Assembly: GCA_024860865.1 (NCBI GenBank)
Contig: JACRDV010000108.1
Coordinates: forward strand, 1-23,713
DNA: 23,713 bases
Reading direction: 5' to 3'
Origin: JACRDV01 sp024860865 [NCBI: Methanobacteriota archaeon]
Lineage (GTDB): Archaea; JACRDV01
Position numbers and translations under genes: made by a program. Positions 8,067 through 14,329 of the stretch are shown one piece after another; the first letter of the stretch is position 1, and each line of letters begins with the position of its first letter. Under the pieces are notes generated by a model, which had not been told where the DNA came from, did not search any database, and saw only the letters and a program-made list of their open reading frames with translations.

Positions 8067-8077
8067 CTTAAAATAGT
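8067..8077 (+). promoter_or_regulatory. Probable TATA element of the ferredoxin gene
   Basis: CTTAAAATAG at the right distance (start expected near 8098) for a 30-base leader carrying AGGAGG before the ATG at 8130. The rest of the 200-base divergent gap with glutamate dehydrogenase is AT-rich. Its minus strand has CTTTATAG at about 7983-7990, a candidate TATA box for gdhA. Confidence 0.35.
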
Positions 8078-8129
8078 TAACTTTTTGCATCCTAAGTTGG
8101 AAAAAATGCTTTGAATAGAGGAGGAAAAA

Positions 8130-8354
8130 ATGCCAGTAAAGAAATATACAAGCAAAGATGGTAGATTCACAATTGAGATAGATGAAGACAAATGCATAGC
8201 AGCTGGAGAATGCGTAAATTCGTGTCCTGTAAGTCTTTATGAAATAATAGATAGCAAATCAAATCCAGTCAGAATAGATGATTGCACTGAATGCTGTGTC
8301 TGTGTAGAAGTTTGCCCAACAGGAGCGATTAAACATAGTTCGTGCCCAAAATAG
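8130..8354 (+). CDS. Ferredoxin, two-cluster type; likely [3Fe-4S][4Fe-4S]
   Basis: A 74-residue soluble electron carrier. The N-terminal cluster motif is CIAAGECVNSCP; the second is CTECCVCVEVCP. The second has the full CxxCxxCxxxCP set. In the first, the position that should be the second cysteine is alanine (C-I-A-A-G-E-C), so that site can hold a [3Fe-4S] cluster. This recalls Sulfolobus-type 7Fe ferredoxins, which have aspartate there, but Ala cannot ligate. A short N-terminal extension (KKYTSKDGRFTIEID) precedes the clusters. The ATG at 8130 has a perfect AGGAGG binding site. It stands alone between gdhA (divergent) and bacterioferritin (convergent); likely partners are oxidoreductases encoded elsewhere or the redox enzymes nearby. 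Confidence 0.92.
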   Translation: MPVKKYTSKDGRFTIEIDEDKCIAAGECVNSCPVSLYEIIDSKSNPVRIDDCTECCVCVEVCPTGAIKHSSCPK

Positions 8355-8406
8355 CATAATCGAAGGCTGAAACTGCACTTCGTAAATACTCCGTTGATAG
8401 TTGATA

Positions 8407-8420
8407 ATTAAAAAAGAAAG
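8407..8420 (-). terminator. Oligo-T tract after bacterioferritin
   Basis: The minus strand reads TTTCTTTTTTAATTATC about 20 bases beyond the bacterioferritin stop, a plausible archaeal terminator between the convergent ferredoxin and bacterioferritin genes. Confidence 0.4.
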
Positions 8421-8438
8421 AGAGTATGGGGGCAAATA

Positions 8439-8876
8439 CTAAATCTCTTCAAGCATCGTTGTGAATGTATCATGGTGCTCTTCCTCATCTTCCAAAATTT
8501 CCTTGAACATGAAAGCTGTGGTCACATCACCCTCACTTTCAGCCTGCTTTGTTATCAGCTTATAAAAGCTTATTGCATCTTCCTCTGCTTTCACATCTAT
8601 TTCAAGAAATTCTTTTAAGCTGCCTCCAACATCTATTGGCTTTGGCTTGGTAGTTGGCGTTCCAGTCAAATACCATAATCTTTCTGCAATAGTTTCTGCA
8701 TGCTTCATCTCGGTTATTGCAATTTTCTTGAAGATATCCTGCACAGCAACTGCTTTCACACCAATAACCTGCATGTGCTGCCACATATACTGGATACTTA
8801 CTGCAATTTCCATTGCTATTGCATCGTTTAACATTTCTTTCAATTTGTCGCTAACTTTTGTTGCTGGAGCAATCAT
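8439..8876 (-). CDS. bfr: Bacterioferritin-like ferritin
   Basis: A 145-residue four-helix ferritin-like protein that would oxidise and store iron or consume peroxide. Aligning motifs by eye with E. coli bacterioferritin, the diiron ligands are all present: Glu23 (AMEIAVSIQY), Glu56 and His59 (EMKHAE), Glu98 (DVKAEEDA), and Glu131 and His134 (LEDEEEHHDTF). Met57 occupies the position of the haem-binding Met52, which favours bacterioferritin over plain ferritin. The chain ends soon after helix 4, so the C-terminal helix E is missing. A strong GGAGGT ribosome binding site precedes the ATG at 8876. An inverted repeat covers the probable transcription start, so metal- or oxidant-responsive control is likely. 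Confidence 0.85.
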   Translation of the reverse strand: MIAPATKVSDKLKEMLNDAIAMEIAVSIQYMWQHMQVIGVKAVAVQDIFKKIAITEMKHAETIAERLWYLTGTPTTKPKPIDVGGSLKEFLEIDVKAEEDAISFYKLITKQAESEGDVTTAFMFKEILEDEEEHHDTFTTMLEEI

Positions 8877-8899
8877 ATTTTACTACCTCCTTTTTCCGT

Positions 8900-8929
8900 G
8901 TGTAGAATCGGCGGCTAAATAATCTACAC
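8900..8929 (-). promoter_or_regulatory. Inverted repeat at the bacterioferritin promoter, putative operator
   Basis: GTGTAGA (8900-8906) and TCTACAC (8923-8929) form a perfect 7-bp inverted repeat with a 16-base spacer; centres of the arms are 23 bases apart, about two helical turns. A TATA-like element (minus strand TTAATATCA) lies near 8935-8943, which puts the transcription start inside the repeat. That geometry suits a dimeric metal- or redox-responsive regulator; the regulator is not identified. Confidence 0.5.
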
Positions 8930-8943
8930 TTCTGATATTAAAG

Positions 8944-9256
8944 TTAATGGTAAAGAAATGACCGATTAAAGCTATTTCTCTGGAGAATAGAAGGCATCAA
9001 GCGAACATAAGATCTTTTTTTAAGGAAACCTAAGTCTGAAAAGGCCATGGCGTCTTTGATAGAAAAATTTGAGGTATAAACTGGCACAAGAGTTAAAAAT
9101 GAATTATAGCACAAGGGGGACGAGAAAAAGAGCGTCAAAATGCTATTGGAGTGGATAAGAGAGAAAGACAATTTAAGACAACATTAAAAAATATGAATTT
9201 AATTTTTAATAATATTCTCTTAATTTACCTCTAACTCTGATTTTGATTTACTATTT
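8944..9256. other. Gap without a convincing gene; possible decayed coding sequence
   Basis: About 310 bases between the bacterioferritin promoter and the rubredoxin frame. A plus-strand frame reads protein-like segments (RKPKSEKAMASLIEKFEV from about 9020, then after two stops GDEKKSVKMLLEWIREKDN to about 9182) that may be the remains of a gene. The matching minus-strand frame (8944-9171) is compositionally unconvincing and lacks a binding site. No RNA gene fold was recognised. Confidence 0.25.
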
Positions 9257-9376
9257 TTAATCGCTTATTTTCCTAAAATCAGATTTTGGGGCTCCGCACA
9301 CCGAACACACTTCTGGTGGCTCTTCACCTTCATGAATATACCCGCAAACAGTGCATTCCCATTTTGCTAAATCTAG
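9257..9376 (-). CDS. Rubredoxin-like domain without its own start; probable out-of-frame C-terminus of the flavodiiron protein
   Basis: The frame encodes a compact rubredoxin domain of the short, rubrerythrin-tail type: WECTVCGYIHEGEEPPEVCS followed by VCGAPKSDFRKISD. CxxC pairs are separated by 12 residues and bind one iron. Between the upstream stop (TAA at 9383-9385) and the domain there is no ATG, GTG or TTG, so it cannot start on its own by usual rules. The flavodiiron gene ends in the overlapping frame with a TAG at 9373-9375. One extra base there would read KGHLDLAKWEC straight into this domain. Flavodiiron-rubredoxin fusions are known, and rubredoxin is the usual electron donor. Either a real frameshift or an assembly error separates them. 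Confidence 0.65.
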   Translation of the reverse strand, partial: LDLAKWECTVCGYIHEGEEPPEVCSVCGAPKSDFRKISD

Positions 9377-10557
9377 TGTCCTTTAACCTTTCTTGCAACT
9401 TTTTTCCCCAGTTCAAAACATTCCCTAATTTCATTATCGTTAGGTACATATTTGATTTCAAGTCCAGGCTCTATCACATCAAAACCAGCTTTTTTTAATT
9501 CTTCGTTTATTGCTCTTACAGCCCCACCACCCCAACCATAAGAACCAAAGGCAGCTCCAATTTTACCTTTCGGTCTTAATCCTTTTAAGAACGACAAAAA
9601 ACCAGCTACAGTTGGAAACATTCCGTTATTGAGAGTGGGAGAGCCGACTAAAATTGCTTTAGCATCTAAAACCTCTTCAATTATATCGCTCCAATCGCTC
9701 TTGCGTAAATGAAACAATCTGACTTCAACTCCTTCGCTAGAAATGCCATTCAAAATTTCTTTTGCCATTTTATCTGTGCTTTCCCACATTGTGTCGTAAA
9801 TTATTAAGACCTTGTCTTTGGCTTTGCCTTCAGCCCAGTCAGCATAGGCTTGAATTATTCTCTCTGGGCTCTTGCGCCATATTGTGCCGTGAGCTGGGGC
9901 AATCATTTCTATCATTATGCCCATATCCTTGATTTCTTGAATTTTCTTTAATACCAAAGGTGCATAGGGCATTACAATGGTAGCATAGTATCTAGCTGCT
10001 GCATTCATTACCATATCTCCAACTTCATCCTCAAATCTTTGAGGAGTTGCGATATGTTGTCCAAAAGCATCATTTGGCAAAAGAATTCGATCTTCTTTAA
10101 TATACGTGAACATGCTGTCTGGCCAATGCAACATTGGAGCTGAAATGAACAATAAGTTCTTTTTGCCTAGATTTAGTTCATCGCCAGTTTTCACAGTGAT
10201 AAAATCACAACTGATCTTATGGTGTTTAAGCAGCCCTTCCTTACCCTTTTCTGTTGCAATCACTCTGGCTTTAGTAGCCTCTTTCATTACATCTGGCAAG
10301 CTTCCTGAGTGATCCATCTCTGCATGATTTGAAATAACATAATCGATTTTCTTAGGATCTATAATATCCTTAATCCTTGTTAACATTTCATCAGAAAAAC
10401 CATGCTTTACAACGTCAACCAGTGCTACCTTCTCATCAATAATTAAGTAAGCATTGTACGTTGTTCCTCTAGGGGTGCTATAGGAGCCGCAAAACCGTAT
10501 ATTCCAATCTATAGCACCGACCCAATAAACTCCTTCAGCTAATTTTATTTCATTCAT
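9373..10557 (-). CDS. fprA: Flavodiiron protein (FprA/A-type flavoprotein)
   Basis: A 394-residue cytosolic enzyme that reduces O2 to water and/or NO to N2O. The N-terminal metallo-beta-lactamase-like domain holds the diiron ligands: His78, Glu80, Asp82 and His83 in NHAEMDHSG, His144 (APMLHWPDSM), Asp163 (LLPNDAFG) and His223 (APAHGTIW). The full set is present. The C-terminal flavodoxin domain starts at about residue 248 (VLIIYDTMWESTDKMA), with the FMN-contacting blocks VGSPTLNNGMFP and FGSYGWGGGAV. The start ATG at 10557 has AGGGGGAA upstream. Its stop codon overlaps, in another frame, a rubredoxin domain that would make a flavorubredoxin-like fusion. It sits near bacterioferritin and the cytochrome gene, in an oxygen/iron defence neighbourhood. 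Confidence 0.93.
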   Translation of the reverse strand: MNEIKLAEGVYWVGAIDWNIRFCGSYSTPRGTTYNAYLIIDEKVALVDVVKHGFSDEMLTRIKDIIDPKKIDYVISNHAEMDHSGSLPDVMKEATKARVIATEKGKEGLLKHHKISCDFITVKTGDELNLGKKNLLFISAPMLHWPDSMFTYIKEDRILLPNDAFGQHIATPQRFEDEVGDMVMNAAARYYATIVMPYAPLVLKKIQEIKDMGIMIEMIAPAHGTIWRKSPERIIQAYADWAEGKAKDKVLIIYDTMWESTDKMAKEILNGISSEGVEVRLFHLRKSDWSDIIEEVLDAKAILVGSPTLNNGMFPTVAGFLSFLKGLRPKGKIGAAFGSYGWGGGAVRAINEELKKAGFDVIEPGLEIKYVPNDNEIRECFELGKKVARKVKGH

Positions 10558-10645
10558 TCTAAACTTTCCCCCTATCTCAATTTATTTAATTTTTGAAAAA
10601 GCTCTTAAGGAATTAATTGTTATTTATTTTAACTACTTACTTACG

Positions 10646-12070
10646 TTATTTTTTTCTTCTTGAAGAATTTCTTAGTATCTCGTAAAGGAGCAAAGGTATT
10701 ACGGTCAAAATTAGTACTGTGGTTGGTCCACATATCCCCTTGGTTGGCACGTTAATAGTTGATTTTTTGCTAGCCATTTCTACAATTGGTATTTTCATAG
10801 CTCCTTTGCCAAAGAGAGAGTCGATAAGATATTGAGGAGCTGTTCTATAATTTAGCCTAGCTTCTGCTGTGATTGGCCCTTTGATATCAGTAGGTAATTT
10901 GAAGGTGTATTTTTCTATAGCTGTTCCTTTTGGAGGTATACGTTTATCAAAAAGCACGCTCTCAGCTAGCCACACTTTAGGTGTTGGCTTGCCTTGCGCA
11001 TCCGCCAAGACAGTGTGATAAATGGTTGCATTTGGATCTATATTTCCATCAGCATCTAATTCACCAGATTTAAAAATTTCCTTTCCCTTAGCATCCTTTA
11101 CGGTTAGCTCCAACCACATCTCCCGAGCTTCAGTTAAGCCAGTAGGTAATTTATGTCCACAACCAACATTTGAAATTGTTATTTCAACGGTAATCATGTC
11201 ACCAATTGCAGCAGTTGATGGGACACTTATGTCCAGCACCGCCGCGGCCTTTAACCTCTGGATTGCTAATTCTCTGTGCTTTGAAGACTCTGTGTATATA
11301 GTATTCCCTCCAACAAAATAATGGGTATAAATGTGCTCACGTTCTGGACCCATGGTCGCAGCTTTTCCTGGATTCCTCTGAAATTTTGTTACTCCAGGAG
11401 TCATATGGCAGTCTTGGCATTGAACTCCTTCTTTAGAGTAAGGCCCTTCTTTCCATTCGGTATATGTGCTTTCTAAGGGTAACTTGTTAACCGGATGACT
11501 TACATCGTGACACATGCCGCAAAATTCAGCTTTAGTATGCAATACTGAAAACTGAGTCTCGTGGAAGGGAGAAACAGCATCCTTGAATGGACCTCTTTTG
11601 ACTTTCCCAGGTGAAGAAACATAAGGGGCGTTACCTATCCCCTTACTTTCAGAAACAGTGTGACAAAAATCACATTGCACACCTTTCTTGGCAATATCAC
11701 TTAATTTCGAGCCATCTACCGGGGGTACTTCTCCAGAAACCAAACCTACAGGAGTATGACAGCGGGCACAGAAAGTATCTGTAAGACCATTTGTCTCCTT
11801 GCTTGCTAAGATGAAAAGTTTTTGATAGAATTGATCTTGATCCGAATTGGAGTGCATTGATCCCTTCCATTGGGCATAAATATCTGTATGGCATCCTCCG
11901 CATGTCTCTGGACTGGTAAACTGATTAGACTTCAATTCGCCGAATTCAGTTTGACGGGTAACTTCGCTTAAGGCATTGATTGCTTCTTCATGAGTAGTCG
12001 CAACTAGTGTAATTGAAAGAAGAAATCCTATAATAGTTGCTAAAAATAATTTATTCAACCTTACTTTCAA
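10646..12070 (-). CDS. Secreted pentahaem cytochrome c (c554-like) with a CGP-type C-terminal anchor
   Basis: A 474-residue exported multihaem cytochrome. A signal peptide covers about residues 1-25 (basic start, then hydrophobic core LFLATIIGFLLSITLV). Five CxxCH haem sites follow: CGGCH 57-61, CARCH 101-105, CDFCH 133-137, CGMCH 184-188, CQDCH 218-222. The first is in a c554-type context (PETCGGCHTDIYAQWKGSMH). Residues about 265-440 look like a beta-sandwich domain. The C-terminus, GICGPTTVLILTVIPLLL plus a basic tail, resembles the CGP-CTERM sorting signal described from Thermococcales. The protein would face outward and carry electrons to or from an external acceptor; substrate unknown. 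The start is a TTG at 12070 with GGAAG upstream; a TTG at 12058 is an alternative. No haem-lyase genes are in the window. Confidence 0.88.
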   Translation of the reverse strand: MKVRLNKLFLATIIGFLLSITLVATTHEEAINALSEVTRQTEFGELKSNQFTSPETCGGCHTDIYAQWKGSMHSNSDQDQFYQKLFILASKETNGLTDTFCARCHTPVGLVSGEVPPVDGSKLSDIAKKGVQCDFCHTVSESKGIGNAPYVSSPGKVKRGPFKDAVSPFHETQFSVLHTKAEFCGMCHDVSHPVNKLPLESTYTEWKEGPYSKEGVQCQDCHMTPGVTKFQRNPGKAATMGPEREHIYTHYFVGGNTIYTESSKHRELAIQRLKAAAVLDISVPSTAAIGDMITVEITISNVGCGHKLPTGLTEAREMWLELTVKDAKGKEIFKSGELDADGNIDPNATIYHTVLADAQGKPTPKVWLAESVLFDKRIPPKGTAIEKYTFKLPTDIKGPITAEARLNYRTAPQYLIDSLFGKGAMKIPIVEMASKKSTINVPTKGICGPTTVLILTVIPLLLYEILRNSSRRKK

Positions 12071-12149
12071 ATCAATTCTTCCGCTTTCCTACTTTCTTAA
12101 CATTACTATTTTAATTTAATAAGTTTTCTATTCGAGCAAGTATGTCGTC

Positions 12150-13640
12150 TCAGCTTGAAAGCAATTTTATTGCCTTATTAAGTATTGTATTTGCTTTTAA
12201 AAGAACCTGCTTATGCTCTTGAAGTATTTTCTCAGACTGAGCAATTATTTTTTTATGAATTTTTAGAGAACGCAAGACTTCTCTTGGGGCTGGTCCGCCA
12301 ATAATTGATCTTTTCTCAACAAATTTTTTCGGGTCAAGTGCAGCTTGAACTGTTTTATTAGATAATCCAAGAGATTTACCAATTACATCTCTTGCAACTT
12401 CATCAATTAACTCTGAGTTAATCTCGGCAGGAGTTTTGCAAGATTCGATAGCCTTAGCGACTGCTTTACCAACTATCGTATGAGCTGTTCTAAATGGCAA
12501 ATTTTTTTCTCTTACAATAGTATCCGCTAGCTCTGTCGCTGTTGAAAAGTTTGAAGAAGCGAGCTGCATCATGCGCTCTTTTTTAATTGTCATTGTTGAG
12601 AGCATATTAGCTAATACTGGTAAAGTTGATTTTGCAACATCTACGGCATCCCAAAGTAAAGGAGTTAATTCTTGAAAGTCGCGATTATAACTAGTAGGAA
12701 CTGCTTTTAAAATCATAAATGCGCCAGTTAAATCTCCAAGCACTCTTCCAGTTTTTGCTCTTATTAACTCAGCTACATCTGGATTCTTTTTTTGCGGCAT
12801 TATGCTACTTGTTGAGCTATACTCTTCAGCTAGTTCAATCATTCCAAATTCATATGTGCTCCATAGAATAATTTCTTCAGCTAATCTGCCTACATTAATC
12901 ATTAATGTTCCCAAAGCCGATAATGTTTCAACTAAAAAATCTCTTGATGTAACTGCATCTAATGAATTCTCAATTAAACTATTAAACCCAAGTAACTCCG
13001 CAGTTCTTTTTCTGTCAATTGGAAAACCTGTGGTTGCAATTGCTGCTGCGCCGAGTGGGCTTTTATTTACGTTAAGATAGGCTTGATCCAAACGAGCCAA
13101 GTCGCGCCCAAATGCGTCTACGTAAGAGATCAAATAATGTGCAAAAGTAATTGGCTGAGCGTGTTGGAGATGAGTGTATCCCAAGGTAACTGTTTCAACA
13201 TTTTCAGCAGCAAGATCGAGTAATACTTTTTGAAGCTTAATTAATGACTCTGAAATTAAATTCAGCTCTGCGCGCAAAGCTATCCTTAAATCAGTTGAGA
13301 CCAAGTCATTTCTGCTGCGACCAGTATGAATTCTTCCGCCAACATCCTCGCCTAACTTTTCAATTAAATACTTTTCAACTGCAATATGAATATCTTCACT
13401 AGTTGTATCAAGAGCTTCAAAACCTTTGTCCTCTAAATCTTCAAGAACTTTTAGAATTTTGCTTGTTACTGCTTTTGAAATAATTTTTTTCTCAGCCAGC
13501 ATAATAGCATGAGCTTTATTAACAAGTATATCTGCATTGAATATCCTTCTATCAATTAAAAATGAAGAGGTATAGCTAATTGCGTCTTCACTCATTTTCT
13601 CTTTAAATCTTCCAATTCTAATGATATCTTTGCTGGACAT
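12150..13640 (-). CDS. argH: Argininosuccinate lyase
   Basis: A 496-residue member of the fumarase/aspartase superfamily that splits argininosuccinate to arginine and fumarate, the last step of arginine synthesis. Family blocks are GGRIHTGRSRND, LGYTHLQHAQPITFAHYL and the signature SSIMPQKKNPDVAELIRAKTGR with the catalytic serine loop. The C-terminal domain with FRTAHTIVGKAV follows. Length is slightly above the usual 460-470, from the N-terminal lead and a C-terminal helical tail. The ATG at 13640 is preferred: the GTG at 13649 forms part of a GTGAG binding site five bases upstream. No argG is adjacent. It starts directly after a truncated PIN-domain remnant. Confidence 0.95.
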   Translation of the reverse strand: MSSKDIIRIGRFKEKMSEDAISYTSSFLIDRRIFNADILVNKAHAIMLAEKKIISKAVTSKILKVLEDLEDKGFEALDTTSEDIHIAVEKYLIEKLGEDVGGRIHTGRSRNDLVSTDLRIALRAELNLISESLIKLQKVLLDLAAENVETVTLGYTHLQHAQPITFAHYLISYVDAFGRDLARLDQAYLNVNKSPLGAAAIATTGFPIDRKRTAELLGFNSLIENSLDAVTSRDFLVETLSALGTLMINVGRLAEEIILWSTYEFGMIELAEEYSSTSSIMPQKKNPDVAELIRAKTGRVLGDLTGAFMILKAVPTSYNRDFQELTPLLWDAVDVAKSTLPVLANMLSTMTIKKERMMQLASSNFSTATELADTIVREKNLPFRTAHTIVGKAVAKAIESCKTPAEINSELIDEVARDVIGKSLGLSNKTVQAALDPKKFVEKRSIIGGPAPREVLRSLKIHKKIIAQSEKILQEHKQVLLKANTILNKAIKLLSS

Positions 13641-13664
13641 AAAACTCACTATCTTTTTTTGTCA

Positions 13665-13802
13665 TCAATCTAAAAATAGATCAAATATTAGCACGGTACC
13701 GCCCTTGTCTAAAAAATTCAGCAATACTCTTATTTGCTCCTTTGAATCGACATTAATTTTTATGCCAAATGCTGGCAGTAGATAAGTTGTATCTAAAACC
13801 AC
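13665..13802 (-). pseudogene. Truncated PIN-domain (VapC-like) remnant
   Basis: The minus strand reads VVLDTTYLLPAFGIKINVDS (from a GTG at 13802) and then EQIRVLLNFLDKGGTVLIFD and LFLD before TGA. The opening strand with its aspartate (LDTT) and LLPAFGI is typical of the start of archaeal PIN-domain nucleases, which are usually about 130-150 residues. Only 45 residues remain and the other catalytic acids are absent, so nuclease activity is not expected. No good start signal was seen. It lies between argH and the divergent AbrB-like gene, suggesting the leftover of a toxin-antitoxin locus. A functional micro-ORF is unlikely. Confidence 0.55.
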
Positions 13803-13830
13803 TTTTCTGATGATAGAAAATTCACAGAAA

Positions 13831-13867
13831 TTTATATTACCAGATATATTAAGTTATTTCAGGTGAT
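13831..13867 (+). promoter_or_regulatory. TATA box and ribosome binding site deciding a TTG start
   Basis: TTTATATT at 13831-13838 predicts transcription near 13858. AGGTGAT at 13861-13867 is an almost complete Shine-Dalgarno and sits three bases before the TTG at 13871. Together they give a very short leader and support the rare start codon. Confidence 0.55.
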
Positions 13868-13870
13868 AGT

Positions 13871-14101
13871 TTGGCTGTTGCTCTCGGCAAAGTTGGGAGT
13901 AAAGGAGAACTTTTTCCTCCAAAAGAGATAAAGGAAGAAGCTGAGTTTAAGCCTGGAGATATGGTCGTCTTTAAAGCTGAAAAGGGCAAGATTGAAGTGA
14001 TTAAAGTTCCTACAATCAAAGAAGCCTTTAACCAGAAAAGCTTCGCTAAAATTTCTTTTAAAGAATTTGAGGAAATGACGGAAGAGGTTATAGGGCCATA
14101 A
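13871..14101 (+). CDS. AbrB/SpoVT-like DNA-binding protein (orphan antitoxin-like)
   Basis: A 76-residue protein. The first 45 residues have the swapped-hairpin AbrB pattern: AVALGKVGSKGELFPPKEI, then KPGDMVVFKAEKGKIEVIKV. Such proteins bind DNA as dimers and in archaea commonly act as antitoxins for PIN-domain toxins or as small regulators. The C-terminal 30 residues (AFNQKSFAKISFKEFEE) would be the partner-binding tail. The start is a TTG with a strong binding site. Antitoxins usually sit just before their toxin on the same strand, but no PIN gene follows here (14102-14329 is empty). A broken PIN fragment lies divergently upstream instead. It may be an orphan antitoxin or autonomous regulator. 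Confidence 0.7.
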   Translation: MAVALGKVGSKGELFPPKEIKEEAEFKPGDMVVFKAEKGKIEVIKVPTIKEAFNQKSFAKISFKEFEEMTEEVIGP

Positions 14102-14329
14102 TTGTCTTTTCAGATTTTCTGTTCACATTTCGGGATAATCAAATCTTTGGTTTAGACAACTTCTGAAGGAAAGTGCACTCAACATAAATGAGAACTTGGA
14201 AGGAAAAAACGAGAGTATTTAGTTGCAATTGGGCTGAGGGATAATTAACTTAACTAAAGTATCATATGAAACTAAAGTTTAAGACTTAAGGAAATATTTT
14301 TATTTGACTTTTAAAAGCTGAAAGGCAGA

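Noticed and set aside
8944-9171. Minus-strand 75-residue frame
   Set aside because: No binding site, low-complexity Ser/Phe/Leu composition and no recognisable motif.
9373-9420. Programmed -1 frameshift at GGGGAAAAAAG near the FprA end
   Set aside because: A -1 slip at the A-run would run into a TAA at 9383-9385 before the rubredoxin domain, so this slippery-looking run cannot produce the fusion. The shift would have to occur in the last four codons, where no slippery heptamer is seen.
14102-14329. A toxin gene downstream of the AbrB-like gene
   Set aside because: All frames are broken by stops and no PIN or other toxin motif appears. Only a short direct repeat (AACTAAAGT at 14252-14260 and 14270-14278) was seen, with no clear role.
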